Assembly (NCBI GenBank): GCA_044448685.1
Contig: JBIOHC010000059.1
Location: 1 to 22,240 of the forward strand
Length of the DNA stretch: 22,240 nt
Source of the DNA: Palsa-965 sp044448685
Lineage (GTDB): Bacteria > Bacteroidota > Bacteroidia > Palsa-965
Direction: 5' to 3'
The position numbers and the translations under genes are program-made. Shown one piece after another: positions 1-6,852 of this stretch (positions are counted from its first letter, which is position 1; every line of letters begins with the position of its first letter). Under the pieces are notes generated by a model. That model saw only the letters and a list, made by a program, of their open reading frames with translations. It did not search any database and was not told the DNA's origin.

Positions 1-1
1 C

Positions 2-181
2 AGAATTGATCTGTGGACAAAGGACATGAGGATTGATGAAATGAAGCAATTCTTTCACCAGAATCTGCTATCCATGTCAGACACCTTCCGTAAAGCTACA
101 GGTGAAGAAAATATTGTTGAGGATCTTAAAGATTACTGTGCCCATTTTGCTGAAAAAATGGAGCTGAAATTGCCGGAATAG
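2..181 (+). CDS. gldC: GldC family gliding motility protein, C-terminal part
   Basis: The frame is open from the window edge to a TAG stop and gives the last 59 residues of a protein. It begins RIDLWTKDMRIDEMKQFF and continues with an LLSMSDTF stretch and a DYCAHFAEKM end. This matches, from memory, the GldC C-terminus (RIDLWTKDM, DEMKxFFHQ, DTFxxAT, FAEKL), a small protein of about 110 residues linked to Bacteroidota gliding motility and commonly next to gldB. The N-terminal half lies outside the window. The gene converges on engB with 40 nt between the two stop codons, and no clear terminator hairpin is seen there. GldC homologues also occur in species not known to glide, so the gene marks the phylum more safely than it shows motility. 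Confidence 0.82.
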   Translation, partial: RIDLWTKDMRIDEMKQFFHQNLLSMSDTFRKATGEENIVEDLKDYCAHFAEKMELKLPE

Positions 182-221
182 GATATAACAAAACTGGATA
201 TTTAACCCTGATTCGCAATGA

Positions 222-851
222 CTACATGGGGGAAGCTTTGGAGTTTGTGATCGGTCTGAAAAGAATATTGCTGTTGCCTATAAATTCAAGAATTTCTTTT
301 TTTCCTGTGTGCGTTTTTGACGAAGTCATAAAATAATTCGGAAAACTTTCCCATGTACCGCTAAGGTACTTCTGATATCGGGTTAAAGCCTGTGCAAGTT
401 GTGATTTATTTAATTTGTCTGTTTTAGTGAATGCTATAACAAAGGGTATATCATCAATTGCGAGCCATTCCATGAAATCAACATCACTTGCCTGAGGTTC
501 CAGCCGGATATCAACCAGAACAAAAACACACATCAGGTTTTCTCTTTTTAATATATATTCAGTCAGAAATTTCTCCCATTGCCCTTTCTTATCTTTCGAA
601 ACTTTGGCATATCCATAGCCTGGCAAATCCACCAGGTACCAGGATTCGTTGATAAGAAAGTGATTGATGATTTGTGTTTTGCCAGGTTTTCCTGAGACTC
701 TTGCCAGATTTTTCATACTGATGATAGAATTGATCAGTGATGATTTTCCAACATTGGATCGGCCTATAAAAGCATATTCCGGCTTGTCCATCTTCGGACA
801 TTTCAGATAGGTTTCACAACTTTGAATAAATTTTGCAGAATGAATATGCAT
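222..851 (-). CDS. engB: Ribosome biogenesis GTP-binding protein EngB (YihA/YsxC)
   Basis: This 209-aa TRAFAC-class GTPase has every G motif in place: G1 GRSNVGKSS (residues 30-38), a G2 threonine in GKTQ (about 59), G3 DLPGYG (75-80), G4 TKTD (142-145) and G5 SSK (176-178). DLPGYGYA is diagnostic for the YihA/YsxC family, which acts in large ribosomal subunit assembly and is essential in several bacteria. Length is normal for the family (about 195-210 aa). The start MHIHSAKF places the first beta strand correctly before G1. It is the last gene of the minus-strand unit, 37 nt after the GNAT gene, so it is probably co-transcribed with the lipid acyltransferases, although no functional link is evident. 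Confidence 0.95.
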   Translation of the reverse strand: MHIHSAKFIQSCETYLKCPKMDKPEYAFIGRSNVGKSSLINSIISMKNLARVSGKPGKTQIINHFLINESWYLVDLPGYGYAKVSKDKKGQWEKFLTEYILKRENLMCVFVLVDIRLEPQASDVDFMEWLAIDDIPFVIAFTKTDKLNKSQLAQALTRYQKYLSGTWESFPNYFMTSSKTHTGKKEILEFIGNSNILFRPITNSKASPM

Positions 852-888
852 CGGACGGCAGCTGTTTATGTAGCGGATTTAAATCCCT

Positions 889-1866
889 TTAGAGCTTCCG
901 CAGGGCCTTTTCTTTAAGGTAAGAGCTAACGTGTCGTTCCTTTTTAGTGTCATAGATATCTGCTATACTTACCAAAATACCAGTTTCTTCAACAGCCCCG
1001 AAATGATCATTCAGTGAGGTTCCGAAATTTTTCATTGTCAGCGAAAGGTTCATATAGGCATTAACCAAGGGTGGGATATGTTCTCCCAAGGAGCGTACAT
1101 TTCGGGTCAGAATGGTATGATCTCCTTTGTAATCCTTACCTGAAAACATCCCTTTGAAACTGCTAACATCTGTTTTATAATAAAGGGGATGAATGGGTCT
1201 TACCAGGTGATCAACATCCGGAAAATAGAGATTCATGAAATAATGTATAAGATCCCTTGCTTTAGCATTAAAATCAGGATACATCGTGACCTTGCCATAA
1301 AAATGTTTTACGTCCGAGTTGTCTACAATAATCGCTCCAAGCCCGTCCCAAAGATTATCTAAGGAAAAAAGACCTTTTCTGTTGTTGATCCCTGGCTGGT
1401 ACTGGGGCTGAACAAAAGATCTGCCAAGCTCTACTGTTGATGGTACATATTCTTTTATAAACTGTTCAGAGAATGAAAATAATTCAGTTGTTGCCAGTTG
1501 TATTATTCCATTAACGACTGGAGCATCCTTGCATTTAATATACCGGTAGCCACCAACAATTTCTTGGTCCTCAGGATTCCAAACAATCAGTTGTTTATAT
1601 GGGGCATCTGCAATATCGAATTCATCAATGTCAGTTGCCAAGCCCGTACCGCCACCGGAAGCACGAAATGCAATCTCTCGCAGACGTCCGATTTCCTGCA
1701 TTGTATTCGGTGCATTGTGATGCGTCAGGATATAGATTTCATTGTGGCCATTGTTGCTGTATCTGACAAAACGATCCTTGTTTAACTCGTTTAGGAGCAA
1801 TGTTCTTTCAATGGGTGGGATGATCGATTGCATACGTGGCTCTAATTTATTCACAGGATTAGCCAT
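889..1866 (-). CDS. GNAT N-acyltransferase of the OlsB/GlsB (hemolysin-like) type
   Basis: This 325-aa protein is a GNAT-fold acyltransferase of the Acetyltransf_5 type. Visible marks are an FRASGGGTG segment followed by DIDEFDI (about residues 67-85), the strand LIVWNPEDQEIVGGYRY, and VELGRSFVQPQYQ (about 144-156), which fits the ELGRS acyl-carrier binding region of OlsB-like enzymes. OlsB and GlsB transfer a 3-hydroxyacyl group to the amine of ornithine or glycine to make a lyso-amino lipid. In Bacteroides thetaiotaomicron GlsB is encoded next to GlsA, a PlsC-type O-acyltransferase. Here a PlsC gene ends 8 nt upstream, so a glycine-lipid or related amino-lipid pathway is the best inference. 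The acceptor amino acid cannot be read from the sequence. It is longer than classical OlsB (roughly 250-300 aa). Confidence 0.78.
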   Translation of the reverse strand: MANPVNKLEPRMQSIIPPIERTLLLNELNKDRFVRYSNNGHNEIYILTHHNAPNTMQEIGRLREIAFRASGGGTGLATDIDEFDIADAPYKQLIVWNPEDQEIVGGYRYIKCKDAPVVNGIIQLATTELFSFSEQFIKEYVPSTVELGRSFVQPQYQPGINNRKGLFSLDNLWDGLGAIIVDNSDVKHFYGKVTMYPDFNAKARDLIHYFMNLYFPDVDHLVRPIHPLYYKTDVSSFKGMFSGKDYKGDHTILTRNVRSLGEHIPPLVNAYMNLSLTMKNFGTSLNDHFGAVEETGILVSIADIYDTKKERHVSSYLKEKALRKL

Positions 1867-1874
1867 CCTGTTTT

Positions 1875-2732
1875 TTATTCAAGTTCGGAAAAAGGCAGAG
1901 GTTGGCCTGAAGCCCCCATTCTGTAAACGTGTCCCCTGATCTTTTCGGCCCAGACAACATCAGACAGACTTTCAGTCAGCTGGCTTGGCTGAATTGGCTC
2001 TCCAAATATAAGAGTAATTGTTTTGTCCTGCTGTTTAAACGTTTCATCTACCAAATAGAGCATTTCTATATTGGCCTTGATGCCGAGAAACGTCCTTAAA
2101 TTGCCTAAACAATAGAAAAAATTGGAATTACGACCTGAAATAAATACTGGTATTATTAGCTGATGGTGTTGCTTTGCCTTCTTAATGAAACTTTTTTTCC
2201 ACTCCAGGTCCTGAATTCTACCATTGAGTTTTCTGGAAACCAGACCTGCTGGAAAAATCATTAATACCTGGCCTGAAGCATACAGTGCCTCCATTTCCCG
2301 AATCGTTTGTTGGGTATTCTTACCATGTTTATTTACCGGTACAAATACGCCCTCCATGTTCTCCACATTCATAAGGATATCGTTGACCAGAAATTTAATA
2401 TCCTTTCTCCTTCTGGCCACTTCTCTGATTAGTGCCATACCATCCAAACTCCCAACTGGATGGTTGGACACAATTATACAGCTTCCGCTCAAAGGCACAT
2501 GCTCAAGCCCAATGGTAACGATTTCTGATCTGAGAAATGACAAAACACTACTTGCAAATTCTACATTTTTTTTGTCGGCATTCTGTCTTAAAAATTCATT
2601 CAGTTCAGTCTGATGAATAATACGCTTCAGATACCTGAATACAAAGCTTGGAATAAAAGGGTACAACCTCGGATTTTTTACCCTGAACACCTTCTCAATA
2701 TCTATTTTTTTCTCTCTATCCTTGGCTGACAT
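1875..2732 (-). CDS. PlsC-type lysophospholipid / amino-lipid O-acyltransferase (GlsA/OlsA-like)
   Basis: This 285-aa protein has a PlsC acyltransferase core. The catalytic block is SNHPVGSLDG (H91 to D97), which has five residues between His and Asp, not the four of the classical HX4D motif. The later motif is IFPAGLVSR, where canonical enzymes have FPEG. From memory both variants are usual in a Bacteroidota PlsC subfamily that includes GlsA-like enzymes, so they do not argue for an inactive protein. The expected reaction is O-acylation of the 3-hydroxyacyl chain made by the neighbouring GNAT enzyme. A generic lysophosphatidate acyltransferase is the alternative. It is the first gene of the minus-strand unit. 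The start MSAKDREKK has no in-frame alternative upstream and lies only 4 nt after a promoter -7 element, so its mRNA may be leaderless. Confidence 0.8.
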   Translation of the reverse strand: MSAKDREKKIDIEKVFRVKNPRLYPFIPSFVFRYLKRIIHQTELNEFLRQNADKKNVEFASSVLSFLRSEIVTIGLEHVPLSGSCIIVSNHPVGSLDGMALIREVARRRKDIKFLVNDILMNVENMEGVFVPVNKHGKNTQQTIREMEALYASGQVLMIFPAGLVSRKLNGRIQDLEWKKSFIKKAKQHHQLIIPVFISGRNSNFFYCLGNLRTFLGIKANIEMLYLVDETFKQQDKTITLIFGEPIQPSQLTESLSDVVWAEKIRGHVYRMGASGQPLPFSELE

Positions 2733-2736
2733 CGGC

Positions 2737-2764
2737 CAAAAGTAGGAAAATACCCTCTGAACAA
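2737..2764 (-). promoter_or_regulatory. Bacteroidota sigma-A-type promoter for the PlsC-GNAT-engB unit
   Basis: Read on the minus strand, TTG (2764-2762) is followed by 17 nt and then TACTTTTG (2744-2737), a full match to the Bacteroidota -7 consensus TAnnTTTG with an acceptable spacing to a -33 TTG. The -7 element ends only 4 nt before the ATG at 2732, so transcription would start at or inside the start codon. Either the mRNA is leaderless or the match is fortuitous and the true promoter lies farther upstream. Confidence 0.5.
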
Positions 2765-2882
2765 GCCCGAATAATGTTGGTATCAGGTCAACTTTTTTAA
2801 TGCCTTTAATCGCTCAAAAGCACTCATACCAAGCCTTTCAATTCTTTAAAACCCATTCATTCACATAAAGTTATCAACAAAA

Positions 2883-2908
2883 GTGGTAGAATGTGGTAAA
2901 AAGTGGGA
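2883..2908 (+). promoter_or_regulatory. MraZ operator: three GTGG(T/G)A boxes, 10-bp period
   Basis: GTGGTA (2883-2888), GTGGTA (2893-2898) and GTGGGA (2903-2908) form a direct repeat with an exact 10-bp period, about one helical turn, ending 46 nt before the mraZ start. MraZ from E. coli is known to bind G-rich direct repeats spaced 10 bp apart upstream of its own operon. The array here therefore very likely mediates autoregulation of the dcw cluster. Copy number and period are seen directly; binding is inferred. Confidence 0.85.
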
Positions 2909-2918
2909 AATATTTCCA

Positions 2919-2926
2919 TAATTTTA
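2919..2926 (+). promoter_or_regulatory. Weak candidate -7 element for the dcw operon
   Basis: TAATTTTA matches seven of eight positions of TAnnTTTG. It starts 10 nt after the last MraZ box and would give a leader of roughly 22-25 nt. No good TTG/TTTG is seen 17-23 nt upstream, where the MraZ boxes lie, so a bound MraZ would cover the -33 region. This agrees with repression, but the element itself is only a partial match. Confidence 0.3.
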
Positions 2927-2932
2927 CGCGTT

Positions 2933-2938
2933 AAGGAG
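2933..2938 (+). promoter_or_regulatory. Possible ribosome binding site of mraZ (AAGGAG)
   Basis: AAGGAG is a strong Shine-Dalgarno core, but it lies 16 nt before the mraZ ATG, which is longer than the usual 5-10 nt. No closer in-frame start exists, and the protein start MSELIGTYEG fits the MraZ family, so either the site is used poorly or it is incidental. Confidence 0.35.
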
Positions 2939-2954
2939 AAGAAAGTATCAGTTT

Positions 2955-3437
2955 ATGAGCGAACTCATTGGTACATACGAGGGTACAGTGGATGCAAAGG
3001 GCAGAGCAATGCTCCCTTCTGTATTCAAAAAGGCATTACAGCCAGTGCTTGAGAAGGGTTTCGTACTGAAAAGAAGTGTTTTTGGTACTTGTCTGGAGTT
3101 ATATGCAATGGATGACTGGAAGAATGTGATGAAGGATGTGAATAAACTGAACCGCTTTAAACGCGAGAATATGGAGTTCATCCGGGCCTTCACAGCAGGA
3201 CTGAAATCAATTGAAATTGATTCAACCGGTAGGCTCTTATTACCAAAAGACCTTTTGCAATTTGCCTCCATCTCGAAGGATGTTGTGATGACTGTGACCA
3301 ACAACAATGTGATAGAAATCTGGGATAAGAAGAAATACGATGAAGCTGTGAATATGCCAAATGATAAGTTCGAAGCACTTGCTGAACGTGTAATGGGCAG
3401 CATGGGCAACAAACCAGAGGATGACGGAATATCATAA
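2955..3437 (+). CDS. mraZ: Transcriptional regulator MraZ
   Basis: This 160-aa protein has two SpoVT-AbrB-like half domains, each with the DxxGR signature: DAKGR (residues 13-17) followed by AMLPSVFKK, and DSTGR (89-93) followed by LLLPKDL. That two-domain layout and length define MraZ, a ring-forming DNA-binding protein that represses its own dcw operon in E. coli. It is the first gene of the cluster and sits just downstream of three GTGG boxes with a 10-bp period, its predicted operator. Its last 17 nt overlap the start of rsmH, so the two are probably translationally coupled. The start MSELIGTYEG agrees with the usual family N-terminus. Confidence 0.96.
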   Translation: MSELIGTYEGTVDAKGRAMLPSVFKKALQPVLEKGFVLKRSVFGTCLELYAMDDWKNVMKDVNKLNRFKRENMEFIRAFTAGLKSIEIDSTGRLLLPKDLLQFASISKDVVMTVTNNNVIEIWDKKKYDEAVNMPNDKFEALAERVMGSMGNKPEDDGIS

Positions 3438-4323
3438 TCCTGTTCTTTTAAAAGAATGTTTGACAGGGCTGGACTTGCAAACAGATGGTATCTATGTTGA
3501 TGCAACTTTCGGTGGAGGTGGGCATTCAGCAGAAATCCTGAAGCGGCTGGGAGAGAAAGGCAGGTTGATAGCTTTTGATCAGGATGAGGATGCTGTTTCA
3601 AATGCCTTTCAGGATCCAAGGTTCACGCTTGTTCAGCAAAACTTCAGGTACCTGAAAAATTTTCTCAAGCTGCACAAGGCTATTCCGGTAGACGGAATTC
3701 TCGCTGATCTAGGAGTTTCCTCTCATCAGTTTGATATTCCGGAAAGGGGCTTTTCGACGAGGTTTGAGGCAGACCTGGATATGAGAATGGATAGAAAAGG
3801 GGATCGTACTGCAGCTTCTGTCCTGAATGAAAGCTCGGAAAGGGAACTAATCGGGATATTCAGGAACTATGGTGAAGTTCTGAATGCACCAAGACTGGCA
3901 CGGGTGATTTGTGAAGAACGGTCGGTACCAATACGAACGGTGGACCAATTCAAAGGGATAATTGCCAAATGTGTCCCAAGGGGGAAGGAGAATCAGTATC
4001 TGGCGCAGGTTTTTCAGGCTTTAAGGATAGAAGTGAATGAGGAATTAGTAGTGTTAAAAGAGTTTCTGTTACAAAGCACAGAGGTGTTAAAGCCGAAGGG
4101 AAGACTGGTCGTGATTTCTTATCATTCATTGGAGGACCGGCTGGTTAAGAATTATATAAACAAAGGAAATTTTGAAGGGGAGGTGGAAAAAGATTTTTTT
4201 GGAAATGTGATTAAACCCCTGGATGCAGTAAATAGAAAAATAATTGTTCCTCAGGCCGAGGAGCTTCAACAAAACAACAGGGCCCGAAGTGCCCGTCTTA
4301 GAATCGCTGAGAAAAGAATATGA
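3421..4323 (+). CDS. rsmH: 16S rRNA (cytosine-1402-N4)-methyltransferase RsmH
   Basis: This 300-aa protein is the class I SAM methyltransferase RsmH (MraW), which adds N4-methylation to C1402 in the decoding centre of 16S rRNA. Motif I is DATFGGGGHSAEIL (27-40), followed by FDQDEDA (52-58), DLGVSSHQFD (96-105), RGFSTRFEADLDMRMD (109-124) and the late motif YHSLEDRLVKN (234-244). The opening YHNPVLLKE is typical of the family and supports the ATG chosen. The start lies inside the end of mraZ (17-nt overlap) and the TGA overlaps the ftsL ATG in an ATGA junction. The gene is complete and of normal length. Confidence 0.97.
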   Translation: MTEYHNPVLLKECLTGLDLQTDGIYVDATFGGGGHSAEILKRLGEKGRLIAFDQDEDAVSNAFQDPRFTLVQQNFRYLKNFLKLHKAIPVDGILADLGVSSHQFDIPERGFSTRFEADLDMRMDRKGDRTAASVLNESSERELIGIFRNYGEVLNAPRLARVICEERSVPIRTVDQFKGIIAKCVPRGKENQYLAQVFQALRIEVNEELVVLKEFLLQSTEVLKPKGRLVVISYHSLEDRLVKNYINKGNFEGEVEKDFFGNVIKPLDAVNRKIIVPQAEELQQNNRARSARLRIAEKRI

Positions 4324-4742
4324 CAAAAATAAACAGACTGAGAGAACCAACCCCTGAAGAAGTAAAGGTGCCTAAGAAAAGCACCAGCAAGGTTGTCCGC
4401 TCCCTTCTGAACTTTATAAGCGGTTCCTTCCTTTCCAAAGACTTTACACTCAAATTTCTCCCTTTCGTGCTTTACATGACGCTTATAGCTCTTTGTTATA
4501 TCGCCAACGGATATTATGCCGAGAACAAGGTGAGGCAGCTAAATAAGCTTGGAAATGAATTAAAGGAGCTGAGGTCGGAGTTTATTATTACCAAGTCCGA
4601 TTTGATGTTTTTGAGCAAGCAGTCGGAAGTAGCGAAGGCGGCATTATCGATGGGGCTTAAAGAATCCAAGGAGCCCCCGCGTAAAATTGTATTAAGGCAG
4701 GATACCAACATTTCCAAAACGGACAAGCCAAGTGGAAATTAA
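4320..4742 (+). CDS. ftsL: FtsL-like cell division protein
   Basis: This 140-aa bitopic membrane protein has a basic cytoplasmic tail (residues 1-44), one transmembrane helix (about 45-63, LKFLPFVLYMTLIALCYIA) and a periplasmic coiled-coil-like segment (about 66-105, rich in Leu, Glu and Lys). FtsL sequences are poorly conserved, so the call rests on topology, length and position between rsmH and ftsI, where ftsL is always found. FtsL bridges FtsQ and the FtsW-FtsI synthase in the divisome. The C-terminus is Lys/Arg-rich and hydrophilic. The start makes an ATGA overlap with the rsmH stop, and the end overlaps the GTG start of ftsI by 11 nt. Confidence 0.85.
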   Translation: MTKINRLREPTPEEVKVPKKSTSKVVRSLLNFISGSFLSKDFTLKFLPFVLYMTLIALCYIANGYYAENKVRQLNKLGNELKELRSEFIITKSDLMFLSKQSEVAKAALSMGLKESKEPPRKIVLRQDTNISKTDKPSGN

Positions 4743-6852
4743 AAAAGATATGATGTGGCGGGTTTACCTCATGTACATACTCATGAGTGTATTTGCTATT
4801 TGTATTATAACCCGCATTCTGATTATCAATATCGGGCAGGGTGATAAATGGAAGGCCAGGGCTGCAAGTCTAACCTTGAAGAATGATACAATAGAAGCCG
4901 TGCGTGGAAATATATTTGATGTCAACGGCAGTTTGCTTGCAACCTCTCTTCCATATTATGAAACAAGTATAGATCCACTCGCTAACAGTTTGTCGGAAAG
5001 CGATTTTATGAATGCAGCCGATTCACTGAGTACAAGGTTGGCTGAGCTTTTTCCGGACAGAAACAAAAATGATTTTCTGAAGGATCTCATTCATGCATGG
5101 AAGACTGATGATCGATATCTGGTACTTCGCCGGAATGTTTCTTTCAAGGATTTACAGACTATGAAAACCTTCCCAATACTAAAGCTTGGGAAATACAGAG
5201 GAGGTTTTTTGTTTTTGCAAACGAATAAACGGGAGTTGCCGTTCCGTTGGCTTGCAGCCAGAACAATTGGGTATGACCGGGGTGATATAGGAAAACCTAT
5301 CGGTCTTGAGGGTGCTTATAACAGCGAACTGAAAGGTGTTACTGGTAGCAGATTAAAAAGAAAGATTGCTGGTGGCGTTTGGATGCCGGTGAATGTTGAT
5401 AATGAAATTGACCCTCAGGATGGAATGGATCTGGTTTCGACCATAGATATAAATATTCAGGATGTTGCAGAGCACGCATTGCTTACTCAGTTGAAGGCAA
5501 ACAATGCGAGTCACGGATGTGCAGTATTAATGGAAGTCAAAACAGGAGAGCTTAAAGCCATTGCTAATCTGACCCGGAAGGATTCATCCACATATTATGA
5601 AGATTTTAATTATGCCATTGGAGAAAGCAGGGATCCCGGTTCAACTTTCAAGCTCATGTCACTTATGGCAGCAATGGAAGATAATCTGATAACGCTTCGC
5701 GATACGGTTAATGTCGGGAACGGGTCGGTTCAATTTTATGATCGCGTTATAAAGGATTCGCATGAACCTAAGCAAAGCAGAATGAGTGTGAAGCAGGTTT
5801 TCGAAGAAAGCTCCAATGTAGGAACAGCAAAACTTATCTGGAGGAGTTATAGCAAGAATCCGCAAAAATTTGTGGACCGCCTTTACAGCTTCGGATTAGG
5901 ATCGCCGATAGGTCTGCAGATTCCGGGCGAAGGCAAACCCCGGATTAAGTCAACAAAGGACAAGGACTGGTATGGTACCACGCTGCCATGGATGGCTTTT
6001 GGGTATGAGCTGAATATCACGCCCATGCAAATTCTGACATTTTACAACGCGGTTGCGAATAACGGCCAGATGGTGAAACCGATGATGGTTAAGGAGCTCA
6101 GAAGGCATGGTCAGGTTGTTAAGACCTTCTATCCGGAGATCATGAATCCTCAGATTTGTTCCAAAAAGACCCTTGAACAGGCTCATGAAATGCTAGAGGG
6201 GGTGGTTCAGGAAGGCACAGCTAAGAACCTGAAAAATTCAGTTTTCAAAATTGCCGGGAAAACAGGGACTGCCCAAACAATTGCTGCGGGGAATAAATAC
6301 GAAAAAGTTTATCAGGCATCCTTTGTAGGTTACTTTCCAGCTGAAGACCCCCAATATACATGCATTATTGTAATCAATGCTCCTTCCAACGGATTGTATT
6401 ATGGTGGTGCAGTAGCCGCTCCTGTTTTCAAGGAAATAGCGGACAAGGTGTATGCAACGAACCTGGAGATTCACAAAGAAGTAAATCCGGCCTCAGCTGT
6501 TTTGGCTTCAAGCAACCTGCCTGTTATGCGAAGTGGAAACCGGAAAGAGATGAATGTTGTTGCAAACGCCATTCATGTTCCTTTTTATGATAAAACAGAT
6601 GGTAAAGTTGAATGGATTGTCAGTTCTGGCGATCAATCCCGGCTGATATTTTCACCTTCTACTGTAGAAAGTCAGCTTAAGACGGGAATCATTCCTAATC
6701 TGACCGGAATGCTTGCCAAGGATGCATTGTATCTGTTGGAGAATAATGGGCTGAGAGTGCGAATTAACGGGAGCGGGGCAGTTGCGAAGCAATCCATATC
6801 TCCCGGAGAAAAGTTTAACAGGGATACTCAAATAACACTCGAACTGCTCTGA
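4732..6852 (+). CDS. ftsI: Septal peptidoglycan transpeptidase FtsI (PBP3) with C-terminal PASTA domain
   Basis: This 706-aa class B penicillin-binding protein cross-links septal peptidoglycan. It has an N-terminal transmembrane helix (about 10-33), a dimerisation domain starting near VRGNIFDVNGSLLATS (58-72), and the transpeptidase motifs STFK (304-307, acyl-enzyme Ser304), SSN (360-362) and KTG (510-512). The last 55 or so residues (IPNLTGMLAKDALYLLENNGL onward, SPGE) form one PASTA domain, absent from E. coli FtsI but common in Bacteroidota and Gram-positive enzymes. The start is GTG inside the ftsL end. ATG codons at 4750 and 4753 would remove MEIKKD. GTG is preferred because homologues usually begin with a short MxIKK stretch before WRVYL. 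It ends in a TGATG junction with murE. Confidence 0.95.
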   Translation: MEIKKDMMWRVYLMYILMSVFAICIITRILIINIGQGDKWKARAASLTLKNDTIEAVRGNIFDVNGSLLATSLPYYETSIDPLANSLSESDFMNAADSLSTRLAELFPDRNKNDFLKDLIHAWKTDDRYLVLRRNVSFKDLQTMKTFPILKLGKYRGGFLFLQTNKRELPFRWLAARTIGYDRGDIGKPIGLEGAYNSELKGVTGSRLKRKIAGGVWMPVNVDNEIDPQDGMDLVSTIDINIQDVAEHALLTQLKANNASHGCAVLMEVKTGELKAIANLTRKDSSTYYEDFNYAIGESRDPGSTFKLMSLMAAMEDNLITLRDTVNVGNGSVQFYDRVIKDSHEPKQSRMSVKQVFEESSNVGTAKLIWRSYSKNPQKFVDRLYSFGLGSPIGLQIPGEGKPRIKSTKDKDWYGTTLPWMAFGYELNITPMQILTFYNAVANNGQMVKPMMVKELRRHGQVVKTFYPEIMNPQICSKKTLEQAHEMLEGVVQEGTAKNLKNSVFKIAGKTGTAQTIAAGNKYEKVYQASFVGYFPAEDPQYTCIIVINAPSNGLYYGGAVAAPVFKEIADKVYATNLEIHKEVNPASAVLASSNLPVMRSGNRKEMNVVANAIHVPFYDKTDGKVEWIVSSGDQSRLIFSPSTVESQLKTGIIPNLTGMLAKDALYLLENNGLRVRINGSGAVAKQSISPGEKFNRDTQITLELL

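Noticed and set aside
182..221. Terminator between the convergent gldC and engB genes
   Set aside because: The 40 nt show no convincing stem-loop with a T tract.
2771..2780. TAATGTTG in the divergent region as a dcw promoter -7 element
   Set aside because: It has one mismatch, no -33 element at the right distance, and would give a leader of about 170 nt that passes through the MraZ boxes.
2948..3619. A 223-codon minus-strand frame over mraZ and rsmH
   Set aside because: It is antisense to two clear genes, with no family resemblance.
4750..4755. ATG codons as the start of ftsI instead of GTG at 4732
   Set aside because: They would remove the MEIKKD lead that resembles homologues, although they cannot be ruled out without protein data.
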